A stretch of DNA of 64,000 nucleotides, from contig MNCI01010141.1 in the NCBI GenBank assembly GCA_015680685.1, positions 620,842-684,841 on the forward strand. The letters are read 5' to 3'. Shown here piece by piece: positions 24,881 to 36,582 of the stretch. The notes beneath the pieces are model-generated. The model saw only the letters and a list, made by a program, of their open reading frames with translations, did no database searches and was not told where the DNA came from. Numbering within the stretch: the first letter of the stretch is position 1; each line of letters opens with the position of its first letter. The translations under genes and the position numbers were made by a program. The stretch comes from Gnetum montanum. Taxonomy: Eukaryota; Streptophyta; Gnetopsida; Gnetales; Gnetaceae.

Positions 24881-25307
24881 ATCTATCCCCTTAGGTTTCA
24901 TGTGTTCTCGAACAAGTCCATGTTCACTATCTTTTTCCAATGCCAATGCTCTTTTTTTATGTTCTTATTCTCTAATAATTTGATATCTCGTTTGGACTTG
25001 AAGTTTTTTCTTGCTTATTTTGCAAATAAGATATATGTGAAAAGAATATATATAATTTTTAAATATTATTTTATCAATACTTACCTCATTTTCTAAGATA
25101 ATGACAAAAGGTGAATTAAAGATCTACTAACCACCAATCACTAGTCCTAACTAGGATCGCAAAAAGTGTAACTCATATCTAGTTATACATGGGAAGGTAG
25201 GGAAAATTCTTATTTTTAACTTGTGTTATCATTGAAATTTTACTTATCTAATTAAAATATAAATTAAACAATAAAGAAAATCATGAAAATCATAAATAAA
25301 AGTAAGT

Positions 25308-26469
25308 TTAAGATACTTCTTGATCTTGATCAATCTTAGAAATTAATGATAATAGTTGTAATTCTACCATAAGTAGTATATGATTAGATGGTCTTATTTG
25401 GGATGGCAAGGCTTGATCTTGATTCTTCTCAACTTCTTATTTAGAAATTAACTCTAGTAACTTGGTAACTTGGAAGTATTGTACATCATACCAAATATAA
25501 TCTAGGGTATCAATATAGAATGTTGTTGATCTATTCTCATTAATCATGGTAAAATAATTGTTGAACTGTGGTTCTTCATGAGTATTATCCATCAAAATCA
25601 TCTATTCTTGAATTCTAAGATCTGATTTATCTATTGAAGATTGAAGTAAGTAGAATACACACTAGATAATGGAATTGTATTTTAAATTGATGGGAACATC
25701 CTCTTCAAATTAGGTTCATCTTTCAAAAATTCCTTCATAGATCCATGTTTTAAGAATTTATAAACACTATTCCCAAATTTTGCATTGAAGTCTCCACAAA
25801 GGAAAATTGACACTAGATTGGTATATCTTAGGAATAACTTATTCTTCAAACTTTCCTATATTTTCTTAATCAAGTATGCTCCTTGACATAGTCTAATATT
25901 TGAACATGTTGATTGGACAATTAACTATGTGCTAACCATGCATACATATCTTCCTAATAACTTGATTTTTAGCATCAATGCCAAGGCTATGTGACTTATC
26001 CGAAATCCTAATCATTCTTTCTTTCCCATCAGTTTAAGTTCTGGAATTTCAAAAATCATATTTTCTAAACTCTATTTAAATCTTTGTATCAATTTAAACT
26101 TGGCTTCTTTATGAAAGGTTGTGCAACCATCCATGTTGTGATTTCTACAATAGGCTAATATGGACAACTTGAAAGAAGAACTTCCACAAGAATCTTTTTT
26201 CTTATGGATACATTTGTATCCCATATTTCACAATTCTAGTTGAAATTGGCATAGAAATTCTCATGGTAAGACTTCTTGTAGTCACAAGAAATCAATATTC
26301 AAATTTTGTAACTCTACTAAGATGCATGAATATTGATACTCTTGCCAATCCAAGGTCCATGGTGGACATTGCAAATGTTGTCTCTCACTCCCTAGGAATC
26401 TTGCAAGCATTTTCATGTTTCAAATTTCATTCTCATTCTTAGATTTTCTTCTAGGCCATTACTCTTTAT
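25308..26469 (-). pseudogene. CCR4/Angel-type EEP nuclease retrocopy (in element L)
   Basis: Second copy of the gene at 56631-57794. Minus-strand landmarks in order: LDWQEYQ, a LQEV-equivalent (LQEVLP), NHNMDGC, IRLCQGAYLIKKI, FLCGDFNAKFGNSVYKFLKH, TLDYIWYDVQ, then PSNHILLMVEL where the active-site motif S-D-H has become S-N-H. These are the exonuclease-endonuclease-phosphatase motifs of the CCR4/Angel/nocturnin group, which removes mRNA poly(A) tails. The length is about 387 codons without introns. Stops, an ATA in place of the start and at least one frameshift show that it is dead. It is in sense with the element's LTRs. Confidence 0.8.
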
Positions 26470-26858
26470 GGATATCATACACATTGTCAGAATAAGATTA
26501 TGACTCTCCATGTTGTTCTATTGTATGATTTGATTATAGGATGAATTGATATACATCTTCTTGATCATTCACTAACAAATTCATCAACTAATTCTTTAAC
26601 TAATCTTGTTGGTAACAACTAGTTGCATTACCTACACTATTTAGTCACCCTTTTACCCCCCTTAAGACACTAACTCTGGTAGTATAACAAATGACACAAT
26701 AGGGGTCAGTTATTTAAGACTATATGCAAAGGTTAAGCACTTGATCTTAAGGTCCAAAAGGTTAAATTTACTACTCCCAGTGATTAAAATGGTTAGACAT
26801 GATTAGCTAGTCTAAGTTATGGTTTCTATCATCAAATTATTGGGTACATAGATGATGA

Positions 26859-27079
26859 AGCAATTACTCTAATTATTAGAGCGGTTATTATTGGAGCAAT
26901 TACTCTAATAATTAGAGTGGTTATTATTGGAGTGATTACTCTAATTATTAGAGTGGTTATTATTGGAGCGGTTACTTTAATAATTAGAGTGGTTATTATT
27001 GGAGCAGTTACTTTAATTGTTAGAGCAGCTATTATTGGAGTTGTTATTGTTAGAGTAGTTATTATTAGAGTAGTTGCTC
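26859..27079. repeat. 36-bp imperfect tandem repeat in LTR C U3
   Basis: About six units, each containing GTTATTATTGGAG followed by TTACTCTAATNATTAGAG. The core occurs in two forms, CTCTAATTATTAGAG and CTCTAATAATTAGAG, which are reverse complements of each other. Because 36 is a multiple of 3, long Ile/Val/Thr/Ala-rich frames open on both strands; these are not genes. A shorter version lies at 36249-36439. Confidence 0.85.
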
Positions 27080-27086
27080 CCAAGTC

Positions 27087-27094
27087 TATAAATA
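27087..27094 (+). promoter_or_regulatory. LTR TATA box (element C)
   Basis: TATAAATA downstream of the 36-bp array; repeated at 36449-36456 in the 3' LTR. Confidence 0.65.
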
Positions 27095-27848
27095 CAGTGC
27101 CCAGGCACACAATTGGAAAGAAGTCTTGTAGCAGTCAAGTAGCAAAAATCTTGTAGTCTATTTGAAGGTTAGAGTATTTTCCAAGTGCCCATAGCAGGAG
27201 GTCAAAGTGTGGATAGATCTTTATTCAAGCATTGTGTACCTAAGCACACCTTGTGTACGACAATAACGACAAGCTCTTTAATTCATCCTTGCAGCACTTG
27301 AGATTTTTTTTCTTACACATTTCTTTTATTTTATTTTCTTATGCATTTATTTTATTTTATGCACTTTACATTTATGTTATTAGCACAGTAATTCATTTTG
27401 ATCAATTAAGCAAATCGTTAAATTACACTCAGTACGATCACTTCAAGCATGCGTGTAACACTTGGTAACCTAGTAATGATTAGCATTTGGTAATCCTGGT
27501 AGTGTTGCACTGGTTTAGGATGTGTACGGAAAGTGAGAATGGATACTGGTTTTAGGATTAGTTAAAGCCTAGTTAATCAATATAGTTAAGTTAAATTACT
27601 CACTTAGTTATCTCTCTCTCCTTCCTTATTAGCAGCAGGACATAAAAACATAAAAGCTATAAAAATCATATGCCTCAAGCTTACTTAACCATACAATCGT
27701 AACATATAAGCTTGGGAAGATAACAATCAATCAACCATCCTTATTCCACAAAGGAACATAGGCACTTTGTCCTTAGAATTCGACTGGATCATGCGTGAAA
27801 CGCTCGTATTCATATGGTTGAGCGTAGGGGTACCTCACCTCTCATCAT

Positions 27849-27866
27849 TGGCACCGTTGCCAGGGA
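27849..27866 (+). other. Primer-binding site, tRNA-Asp type (element C)
   Basis: TGGCACCGTTGCCAGGGA, two G-to-A changes from the tRNA-Asp complement. One base separates it from the LTR end. Confidence 0.85.
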
Positions 27867-27983
27867 CTTAGTTGTTTGTGTGCTAATTAGAACTTAGGAA
27901 ATCATTCACATCATTGGAAAAAACCCTTAGGGATAATTGAGAAAATAATAAATAAGAATACATTACACACTGAATAGATAAGT

Positions 27984-30300
27984 ATGTCTCCTTGTTCATA
28001 CAAAAGCACCTCACTACCTAGGTCTAAAACAGGAAATAGTCGACGGTATAATACACATGACATTGATCCGCTAGTCCCTCAACAAGTTCGAGTGATATAT
28101 ATTCATCCTGATAAGTATATACCAGACTTCGCCTTTATCCTCCATCAAGATGAACAACTACGTTGGTGAGACTTAAAAGATAACATAATGTTACCTCCTA
28201 ATTGTTTAGTCCCGAGCATGCTTCTTCATGCTCTCACATGAATTGGCATGCTGCACTTACATGCAGAATATGTTGTGCAATACCATGAGTTAAGAGAATA
28301 CCATCCCACAGAGGCACAACATCAAAGGGACTTGCAATAGAAAAGACATCATAAGTCTTTGAAAGATAAGTGGTCCCAGGATGTCCCACATGTCTTAAGT
28401 GAAAATGAGGGTGGTGAACCTACCTCAGGTAGTCGACCACATAACGATGTTCCTTCCCTTAACTTTGGCCAAGGGGTTGTGTATTAGAATGTTCACTCCA
28501 CGATTCATAACCCAGGTTCTAATACCCATGGGCACAAAAGATCTGAAAAAGGGACACAAACACATGATAAAGGTGGACATTCTAATCGCAGTCATGATCA
28601 GGGCTGAGACTGTAGAAGAGAAGGTAGAAGACACTATCATGGTGATGGTTCTTCTTCTTCTTTACCTTCATCATATTCTTCACCCTCTCCTTTAGTATTT
28701 GGATGTAGTCATAAGGAAAAAGACCATGGGGATAAAGGTAGGCAAATTGGAAGTCATAGATGAAACAACCAGGAAAGGGGACGAGGGCACTCTAGAGAGT
28801 CACGACATAGAAGAAGGGAGAGTAGGGAACAAAATAGGCATCATAGACACCATGCACGAGATGATCATGATGAACCCCTCCTTGCTACTTGAAGTATGTT
28901 GGACATAACTAAGGCTGTTAGAATTCCAACAAGGCATCAGAAAGATAGTAAGATTAAGAGATTAGATATAAAAAAATCCCATGATTTGAAGGGGGATACA
29001 ATGCTGATATCCAGAATCATTTACAAGAATTCCATGATGTGTGTGCCTTACAGAACATAGAGAACGAATGGAAAAAACTTAAGTTGTTTCCACAGACATT
29101 ACTTAAAGAAGCAAAAAGCTGGTGCTGGTCTTTACAACTGGAATCCATTCGTAGGTGGAGTACTATGTTAGAACTATTTAATAACAAGTACCAAACGTAC
29201 TCCCAAGTGTCTAACTTGCGAAAGAAAATCCAAGGCTAGAAACAAGAAGGACATGAACCCTTGGATGTTGCTATGGGCTGATACTATGTACTGTTACATC
29301 ATTGTCCTAGCCATGGTTATTCACAAAGAGATCAACTATGCCATCTCATGGATGGGCTTAGGCATGAAACGAGACCCTTGGGACTTATGCCCAAGGAAGG
29401 CTATCCGAGCTTAGGTCTCATCAAATTCAAAGACTATTGGAGCAAGTTGCTAAGGAAGAAGGTGAGCTATGAAAGAGAGAAAGTGTGGAAGAGTATAACT
29501 AAGATCCTTCCCTCCAGAAGAGGGAAGTAAGATTTTGTAAGGATGAAGAAGAGCCAACACTGGAAGAGATGGTGAATAGGAAAACTTTGTCTTTTCAAAA
29601 GATGACATCAGAAGTTTTGGCAAAGGTAGATCAAATGTGGGATTCCCTAGACAATAGATTTCAAACTATTCTTAAAATAGTAGAGGAGTATAGAGAGCAA
29701 GGTAGTGAGAAAAGAAAAAAGAAAGAGGCTAAACATACATGTAGCAAGGATAAGGGTAAAGTTTCCATCATTGAAGAGGTTGTGGATTCGAAAACAGACA
29801 ATGATAGTGGATGTGAGATATGTCAATATGACCATCCTAAGGGATGTTGCCTTGTAATCTCACATCTGTAGGAGTCTGAGGTGTATGCACTCAACCCATG
29901 ATTAAACAAAAGGCAAACACCCCAAAGGTTACCTTATCCTCAAGGTAACCCAAGGCAGTTCCATTGAACCTTAACATATTATCCCAGTGGAACTTCACCA
30001 TAATCGATTGAGCAATATCAACAGTGGAAACACCCATAATAATGGGGAATGCCACCACCAAGGCAACAATATCCTTACCGACAACCTAACTCATATGGCT
30101 ATTATGTGCAACAACCAATCTCCCCATGTGACTCTACTGGTCACGTCAGTCCTCAACCTCACTACCAGGCCTGCGAGTATTATGGGACTCCCTCTTCTAG
30201 AGGCAATATTCTGCAAGCATATCATCCTTCTAATCTAGCCACATCTCTTCCACCAATAGCTCCACTACCACCTGCTCCTGCAATGTAGGGTGAAATCCCT
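27984..30300 (+). pseudogene. gag remnant of element C
   Basis: Starts at 27984 (MSPCSYKSTSL) and passes through several frames. 28550-28900 in one frame is rich in His, Arg, Ser and Gly (for example SRESRHRRRESREQNRHHRH). 29039-29239 is the gag core (LQNIENEWKKLKLFPQTLLK and KSWCWSL). 29569-29871 ends in a zinc knuckle CEICQYDHPKGCC (C-x2-C-x3-H-x4-C, the Athila/Tat spacing). 29990-30288 is Pro/Gln/Tyr-rich. Several stops lie between parts. The homologous start is at 1-467 (A) and 14725 (E). Confidence 0.8.
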
Positions 30301-30609
30301 ACCCAACCGCAGCAACGTAATACCACAAGGACTATTAACTCTTAACCTACTATTGGTTCCAACAACCACATGAAGAAAATATCTTTCTTTAGAACTAATA
30401 GTCTAACCAAGACCTTGTAATCACAAGCAGCTAATTCTTTAGATGCCTTAGTATCAATAAAAAATTTGGAGCCCCCTTCAACCTAATCACCACGCTCAAC
30501 TCATATGGTCATGCTAACACATCTTGTCATCGATTGGATCAAAGCTGGCCACCTTCCCAGGAAATTCTTTGATCTTGGGAGTCCTCTAATATACTTAAAA
30601 ATTACTAAA

Positions 30610-31392
30610 AATGCATAGTGCAAGGCTCTTTTCAATTTAAGTTTTGGTGTTAACTTGATTTCTCAAGAAATGTAGAAGGCCTGGAACCTGCCTCCATTGA
30701 AAAAGAGCAACATCCGTCTAGAGTTGGTCGACCAATCCATCATTGTCCCATTGGGACTGGTGGAAGACATTGTTACCACTATTTATGGGTGGTCGTACCG
30801 AGTTGACTTCCTAGTGATTCAGGTAAACAACAGTAAGGGGGGCTTCCCAATCATAATGGGAAGAGCATGGCTAAGCACCATCGATGCACACTTAGGAATT
30901 CATGATCTTTCCCTAGATATATCAAAGGAAAATACACTCAAAAAGATCGAGAAGAAGAAAGTTTCGTACATCACATATAGTGACACAAGGTGTAATTACA
31001 TGCAAAGGTCATGGTTTGTGCAAAGTTTAGCATTGCCTGCATGCAATCATTATGCACAAGTGATTAACATACAAAGATGCCTATATGCAATAGCCACACA
31101 ACAGGAAGACCCCCAATGGCTGATAGCTGATCAAGAAAGTAGTTCACTCATATGCATGGAACCAACTGAGGGTTTGACTTGCACTTACATCGATAGCATA
31201 GACGCATTAGAGCAAGTCCACCGCCAACTTCCAAGTCTTAATCTTGAAAATGTCAATTGGGGGAAGTTGGAAATCCCTGAGAAATTTAAGCAAGAGCCCC
31301 TTGAGCTGAAACCATTGCCCACCGGTATAGAATACACATTCCTTAAAAATAGAAAATTGGTAATTATCAATGCTAAGCTTGCTCCTCAATAG
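30610..31392 (+). pseudogene. Protease remnant of element C
   Basis: Upstream of the open frame 30697-31392, the same frame reads NLSFGVNLISQEM at about 30637-30675. There a plant gypsy protease has D-L-G-A, so the catalytic Asp is Asn and neighbouring residues have also changed. The open part holds IRLELVDQSIIVPLGLVEDI, FPIIMGRAWLSTIDAHLGI and a long linker toward RT (EIPEKFKQEPLELKPLP). A stop separates the active-site segment from the rest. Confidence 0.75.
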
Positions 31393-32330
31393 AAAGAAGA
31401 ACTACTTAAGGTAATCAATAGATGGTCAAAAGCCTTCACTTGTTCATATCCCAAATTAAATGGAATAGATCCTAGGATATGCCAACATAAGATTTACACT
31501 GACCCCTCCATGAAGCCTCGAAGACAATCATAGAGGTGATTGAGCCCTAAGCTAAAGCAAGTAGTTAAGGAAGAAATCGAACATCTTCTCAAGGCTAGGT
31601 TCATATATCCCATTGCTGATAGCGAATGGGATAGCCCCTTAGTTATTGTGCCTAAAAAGGGAGGCAAATGGAGGGTGTGCATAGATTTCAAGCTATTAAA
31701 TATGGCAACATTCAAAGATCACTTTCCATTGACATTTGTTAACCAAGTCTTAGACACCATCACAGGGCATCGCTACTATAGTTTTCTGGATGGATATAGC
31801 GGATATAACCAAATACAAATAGCCTCAGAGGATTAAGCCAAGACTACATTCACCAATCCTTGGGGAATGTTTGCATATAAATAGATGTCGTTTGACTTGT
31901 GCAATTCCCCTGCAACATTTCAACGACTAGTTCTAAGAATATTCTAACAACAGATAAGGAATGGCATGGAGGTCTTTATGGACGACTTCACCACTTATGG
32001 AGCAAACTTTGATCAAGCCTTGGACTGGTTGGAGCAAGCGTTAAAAAGATGTGTAGAAACCAATTTGAGGCTCAACTGGTAGAAAAGCCATTTAATGGTC
32101 CAAGAAGGCATAGTACTAGGGCACAAAATCTCACACTTAGGGATAGAGGTAGACCCCAAGAAAATCAAAATTATCCAAAAAATTACCCTTCAATTGAAAA
32201 CTATCAAAGATATTCGGTCATTCCTTGGAAATACTGGCTACTAGAGGAGATTTATTGAGAAATTTTCAAACATTGCCAAACCATTGATGGAATTGACAAA
32301 AAGGACATACCTTTCAAGTGGACCAGGGAA
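31393..32330 (+). pseudogene. Reverse transcriptase remnant of element C
   Basis: Same family as D. Motifs: PIADSEWDSPLVIVPKKGG, WRVCIDFKLLN, DHFPLTFVNQVLD, YYSFLDGYSGYNQI at 31540-31836; TTFTNPWGMFAYK, SPATFQRLV, then the intact catalytic box FMDDF at 31975-31989; then LGHKISHLGIEVDPKKI and RSFLGNTGY. In-frame TAA/TAG stops break it, mostly where Gln or Trp would fit. Confidence 0.85.
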
Positions 32331-32394
32331 TGTGAATTATCTTTCAAACTTTGAAATAGAAGCTAGTAGAAACACCCATTTGATAAGCTCATGA

Positions 32395-32780
32395 TTGGTC
32401 TAAACCATTCCATATCATGATTGATGTGTCCAACTATGCCTTAGGAGCTGTACTTACACAGTTAGATGACTAGAAGCATCCTTATTAAATCCATTGTGCA
32501 AGTAGAAGTATCGCTGGTGCACAACTTAACTACACTACCATAGAGAAAGAATTAATGGCTGTAGTATTTGCACTAGAAAAGTTTAGATACTATGTATTAA
32601 GATATAACGTATATATACATATAAATCATAGTGCAATAAGGTTCTGCATGAATAAGCCTATGGTAACCCCTTATATCATATGATGGCTTGTAATCCTACA
32701 AGAGTTTGATCTTACAATGATCGATCGCAAGGGCACCGAGAATGTAGTTGCTACTCATTTATCTTAGTTGTGATGGGACA
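32395..32780 (+). pseudogene. RNase H remnant of element C
   Basis: IMIDVSNYALGAVLTQLDD, YTTIEKELMAVVFALEKFRY, HINHSAIRFCMNK and LQEFDLTMIDRKGTENVV follow RT in one frame with several stops. The first Asp and the Glu of KELMA are present. Confidence 0.8.
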
Positions 32781-32929
32781 ACAAAGAGGATGAGTATCCA
32801 ATTTCTGATCATTTCCCTAATAAATTCCTCTTTGCTGGTGTAGTGAATAATCAATCACCCATGGAGAAAAATTGATACAATAGCATTCTTACCTATCTCC
32901 TCATCCAAAAAACACCACAAGAATTAAAC

Positions 32930-34170
32930 CTTAAGAAGAAATAACAGTTTCTTCACCGAGCCAAGTACTTTATGAAGATCAATAGGCAACTTTACAAAGT
33001 GTGTCTTAATGGCTTATTTTGATGGTGTGTTCCCGATATAGATCAACTACAAGTTTTTCAAGATGCTCATGAGGGTCTTTGTGGGGGTCATTACATTGGG
33101 AGATGAATGGCCATCAAAATCTTGCTTGCAGGATATTATTGGCCTACATTATTTCGAGATGCCCATCATTTCATCCAATTTTGTGAGTGCTGTCAACGGG
33201 ATGGGGGAATGACTGCTAGAATGGAGGGTCCACAACAATGGATTTAACTATTAGAACCCTTCAACATTTGTGGAATTGATTTTATGGGGCCAATTACACC
33301 AATGTCTAATGGAAAAGCTTATATTATTGTTGCTATTGATTACCTAACAAAATGGGCTAAAGTAGCTGCTGTTTAAGATTGTACATCATCTACAGCTGCA
33401 TGATTTGTTCATCAACAAATCATAAATAGGTTTGGCGTGCCACATGTACTTATTTCAGATAATGGTACACACTTCATAGGTGTAACTTTTTGAAAATTAA
33501 TGCAATGCTTAGGGGTTAAGCATAAATTGACAACACCATACCACCCCCAAGCGAACAGTTAAGCCAAAGTCACCAACAGGGAGATTACGAGATATTGACA
33601 AGAACTATTAGCAAGTTTAGGTGAGACTGGAGCACTAAACTGAATGGTGCTCTTTGGGCATACTACTCCACATGGAAACTCCCTATAGGATACTCTCCCT
33701 ATGAGTTAGTGTACAGTAAATTACCAATGCTTCCCATTCAAACTGAGCTTCGTACACTATCCATAGCATGTGACCTCAACCTTGACCTTGATCTAGCACA
33801 AAAACAACGGTTAGTAATCCTTAATTTTCTAGATGAAAACTGACTAGCTACCATGTCATCTAACAAATTGCATAAGGCATTCAATAAGCAACATCATGAC
33901 CTAAGGATTAGGAAAGTTAAATATCAGTCGGGAGATAAGGTTCTCTACTAGAATCCCACACATGTGCCACAACGTACTAAATTTCAAACACTATGGGAAG
34001 GACCTTATATTATTTACACAAATTTTCCTTTAAGGGCCATGACAATATATAAACTTGAGAGCCCAGACAAGAAACTATTGATCAACGTGCAACAAACCAA
34101 ACCTTTTCATGAGCTTAGGACAACTAGTACACATGCTACCTCTCTTGATAGACAACCCTGCTCACTATTT
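32930..34170 (+). pseudogene. Integrase remnant of element C
   Basis: Zinc-binding part with HEGLCGGHYIGR, AGYYWPTLFRDAHHFIQFCE and CCQRDGG (33070-33210). Core with CGIDFMGPITPMSNGKAYII, DYLTKWAKVAA and ISDNGTHF. TTPYHPQANS-stop-AKVTNREI follows, where the catalytic Glu position is Lys (AAA after GCC). C-terminal part 33964-34221 has RTKFQTLWEGPYIIYTNFPL. Frames shift after about 33600. Confidence 0.8.
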
Positions 34171-34221
34171 TGGATCTCCTCCTTCCAACTTAGTCATGGG
34201 GGAGATGACCACTTATGCTAA

Positions 34222-36243
34222 CCATTCTAGGCCCTTAGTTCTTTTAAAATTTTTGTTTTACACATTTTTTTTGTTTTACACATTCTTTCAACTTTTCTTA
34301 TTTTTGTTTTATACCATCATTCATATTTTTACTATTTCTTTATTTTCTTGATTGCTTTTATTCATCATCCAATAAGTGCTCATGATGGTGGATTGAATTA
34401 TATCATATTGATTATTAATGTTTGGTTTTTACCTTTGAATTATGATGCTGATATTAAGGTATGGTTCTTTTGGTAAAATAGGCAATGAGTCCACACTGTC
34501 CACTAATCCATACAACTCTATGGTCTCCTTTGGTTTGGAACTGTACAATCCCTTTTTTCTAAGTAAACTTTTCATGAATTGGTGGCTGGGTACTTTTCAA
34601 AGCAAGGAAAGACTCAAAGGATGAAAAGGATGTGACTTCAAGGGGATTTGATGGATTTATGCTGGCCATTTTTTTGTGTGCTTAGATGCTTTTTCTAGGG
34701 TTTTTAGCCATTTTGACATTGTTCAAAAATTGGGAAGCTGAGTGAATAAAAATAAGTCTTTGCATGGTGTGCTTCTCATGCAAAAAAAAAAAAAAGAAGC
34801 AAAAAAGTGAGAATTCAAAGCACACCCCTTGGACAAAATAAATGCAAAAAAAAATAAAAAAAAATGCATGGGTCTTTGCATGGTGTGGTTTCCATTTAAA
34901 AAAAACAACAACAAAAACATGGGAATTTAAAGCACATCCCTTAGACCAAATAAAAGGGCTACAAGCATTGGTTATGAAACTGGAAAGACATGTTACCCAT
35001 GCCTGAAGGTTCCCTCTAACTAAGGCTCTTTCTCGCTTCTTGCTTCTCCATCTCACTCTCCTCGGAATGGTGGTGACTCTTTGTGGAAGCATTCTTGTTG
35101 CTTTAAGAGGATGGATTGGTCAAGTGTATTGATGCGAGGTCACTGAATGTGGTTGGTTTGAGTATGGATTTGGGATGAATTTCTACTCAGTCACATTAAC
35201 CATAAAATACACAAGGAACTTTACACAGCCTTGTTCTTGGGATTCCATTCCATTCTCTCCTCTTCATCTTTCTCTCCATTTTTCCACCTCATTGCTGGTT
35301 CTATCATTAGTCCATTTTTGGGTTGATGCATTGTCTTTCTTAGGTGAATTCTTGTGGGTAAGTTTTTAACTCTTGCTTCCAAATGACATTCCTAAAGCCT
35401 ATGAACTCTTTGGTTTGTGGGTTTGTGAGGGCATAAAAAGCATGAGCCTACTTTGGGGAGGACCCACTAGCATTCCTTTTCGGTATAATTGTTAACTTCT
35501 TTTCCTTAAACATTTTTTGTAATCAATCATTTCTTGTTTCATCCCCATTCATGACATCCATTTTATTGGCGTTGCCATTGATATTTTTCATTTTCTTGTT
35601 CCTTATGTTTTTCTATTTTATAGCTACTGAAGGTTCGCTCTTAGTTGTGGGGGCCTTGGCACAAATTTTTCAATTTTTTCCATTTTACTAATTGCCTAAC
35701 CCCTACACCTTGGGTAGTTGCTAGTGATAAATCTCTGAACCAGTTTCTGCCATAACCACAACTCAACCAATGTGCTTCATATCAAGGCAAGGTATCAATT
35801 ACATTGTGGTTTATCTATCCTTGCTCATTTGTAACTGTGTTGTGTGTGCAGATGGCGATTATACAAATAATGGACTGAGCTTGAAGGAAGCACTCAAGAT
35901 GGACTAGCACTGGAGCATTTATGAAAGGAGCAAGTTTGGTGGCATGGCTATGGATAAACAATAGAAGGTGCAATCTTGGCATTAGCGGCAACACACTCCA
36001 TCTTCTTTTTCTCTCTCTTTTTCTTTTCAAGCTACCAAATAAAGGCTTGGAAGTCATTTATGTACGAGTGTTCACCACAATGGTGATGAACACTAATGTT
36101 GTAATATGCTTATTGATCTGTTCACTGGGCATGTTGAGTCTGTCATCCCATTCCACTGTTAGTTGTTAATTAGTCAATAATCCCATACCTTCTCAATATT
36201 TTATAAGGAACTCGAGGATGAGTTTTCATTCGGTTGTGGGGGT
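34222..36243 (+). other. 3' noncoding region of element C
   Basis: No coding signal. It contains an imperfect direct repeat of about 116 bp (GTCTTTGCATGGTGTG at 34756 and 34872; AAAGCACACCCCTTGGAC-type blocks near 34816 and 34930). Conserved blocks shared with E lie near 34980 and 35449. It ends with TTGTGGGGGTA, the polypurine tract. Confidence 0.6.
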
Positions 36244-36582
36244 ACGATGAAGCAGTTACTCTAATTATTAGAGTAGTTATTATTGGAGCGGTTACTCTAA
36301 TAATTAGAGCGGTTATTATTGGAGTAATTACTCTAATTATTAGAGCAGTTACTCTAATAATTAGAGTGGTTATTATAGGAGCAATTACTTTAATTATTAG
36401 AACAGTTATTATTGGAGTGGTTATCATTAGAGTAGTTGCTCCCAAGTCTATAAATACAGTGCCCAAGTACACAATTGGAAAGAAGTCTTGTAGTAGTCAA
36501 GTAGCAAAACTCTTGTAGTTTGTTTGAAAGTTAGAGTATTTTCCAAGTGCCTACAGCAGGAGGTCGAAGTGTGGATAGATCT
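36244..36582 (+). repeat. 3' LTR of element C, truncated
   Basis: It starts CGATGAAGC (TG mutated), has a shorter 36-bp array and TATA at 36449, and matches the 5' LTR up to GTGGATAGATCT, where it stops. The last ~600 bp are missing. Confidence 0.85.

Larger units (their letters stand above)
26853..27847 (+). repeat. 5' LTR of element C
   Basis: It starts TGATGAAGC and ends CTCATCA. U3 (26859-27079) is a 36-bp tandem array. TATA lies at 27087-27094. R/U5 has CTTTATTCAAGCATTG and the family block GAATTCGACTGGATC near 27778. It matches 36244-36582 from its start through AGATCT. Confidence 0.9.
26853..36582 (+). mobile_element. Ty3/gypsy element C (Athila/Tat-like), nested in L
   Basis: Order: 5' LTR, tRNA-Asp primer site, gag, protease, RT, RNase H, integrase, ~2 kb 3' noncoding, polypurine tract, truncated 3' LTR. 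All coding parts carry stops and frameshifts, but the domain order is complete. The 3' LTR stops at 36582, so no target duplication can be checked (the five bases before the 5' LTR are ATAGA). Unlike E it has no extra ORF after integrase. Confidence 0.85.

Noticed and set aside
26832-27156. Long Ile/Val/Thr-rich frames on both strands (also 36170-36518)
   Set aside because: Produced by the 36-bp tandem array in LTR U3; the repeat length keeps all frames open.
34682-35092. Phe-rich minus-strand ORF of 136 codons
   Set aside because: Arises from A-rich tracts and the 116-bp direct repeat in the 3' noncoding part of C.
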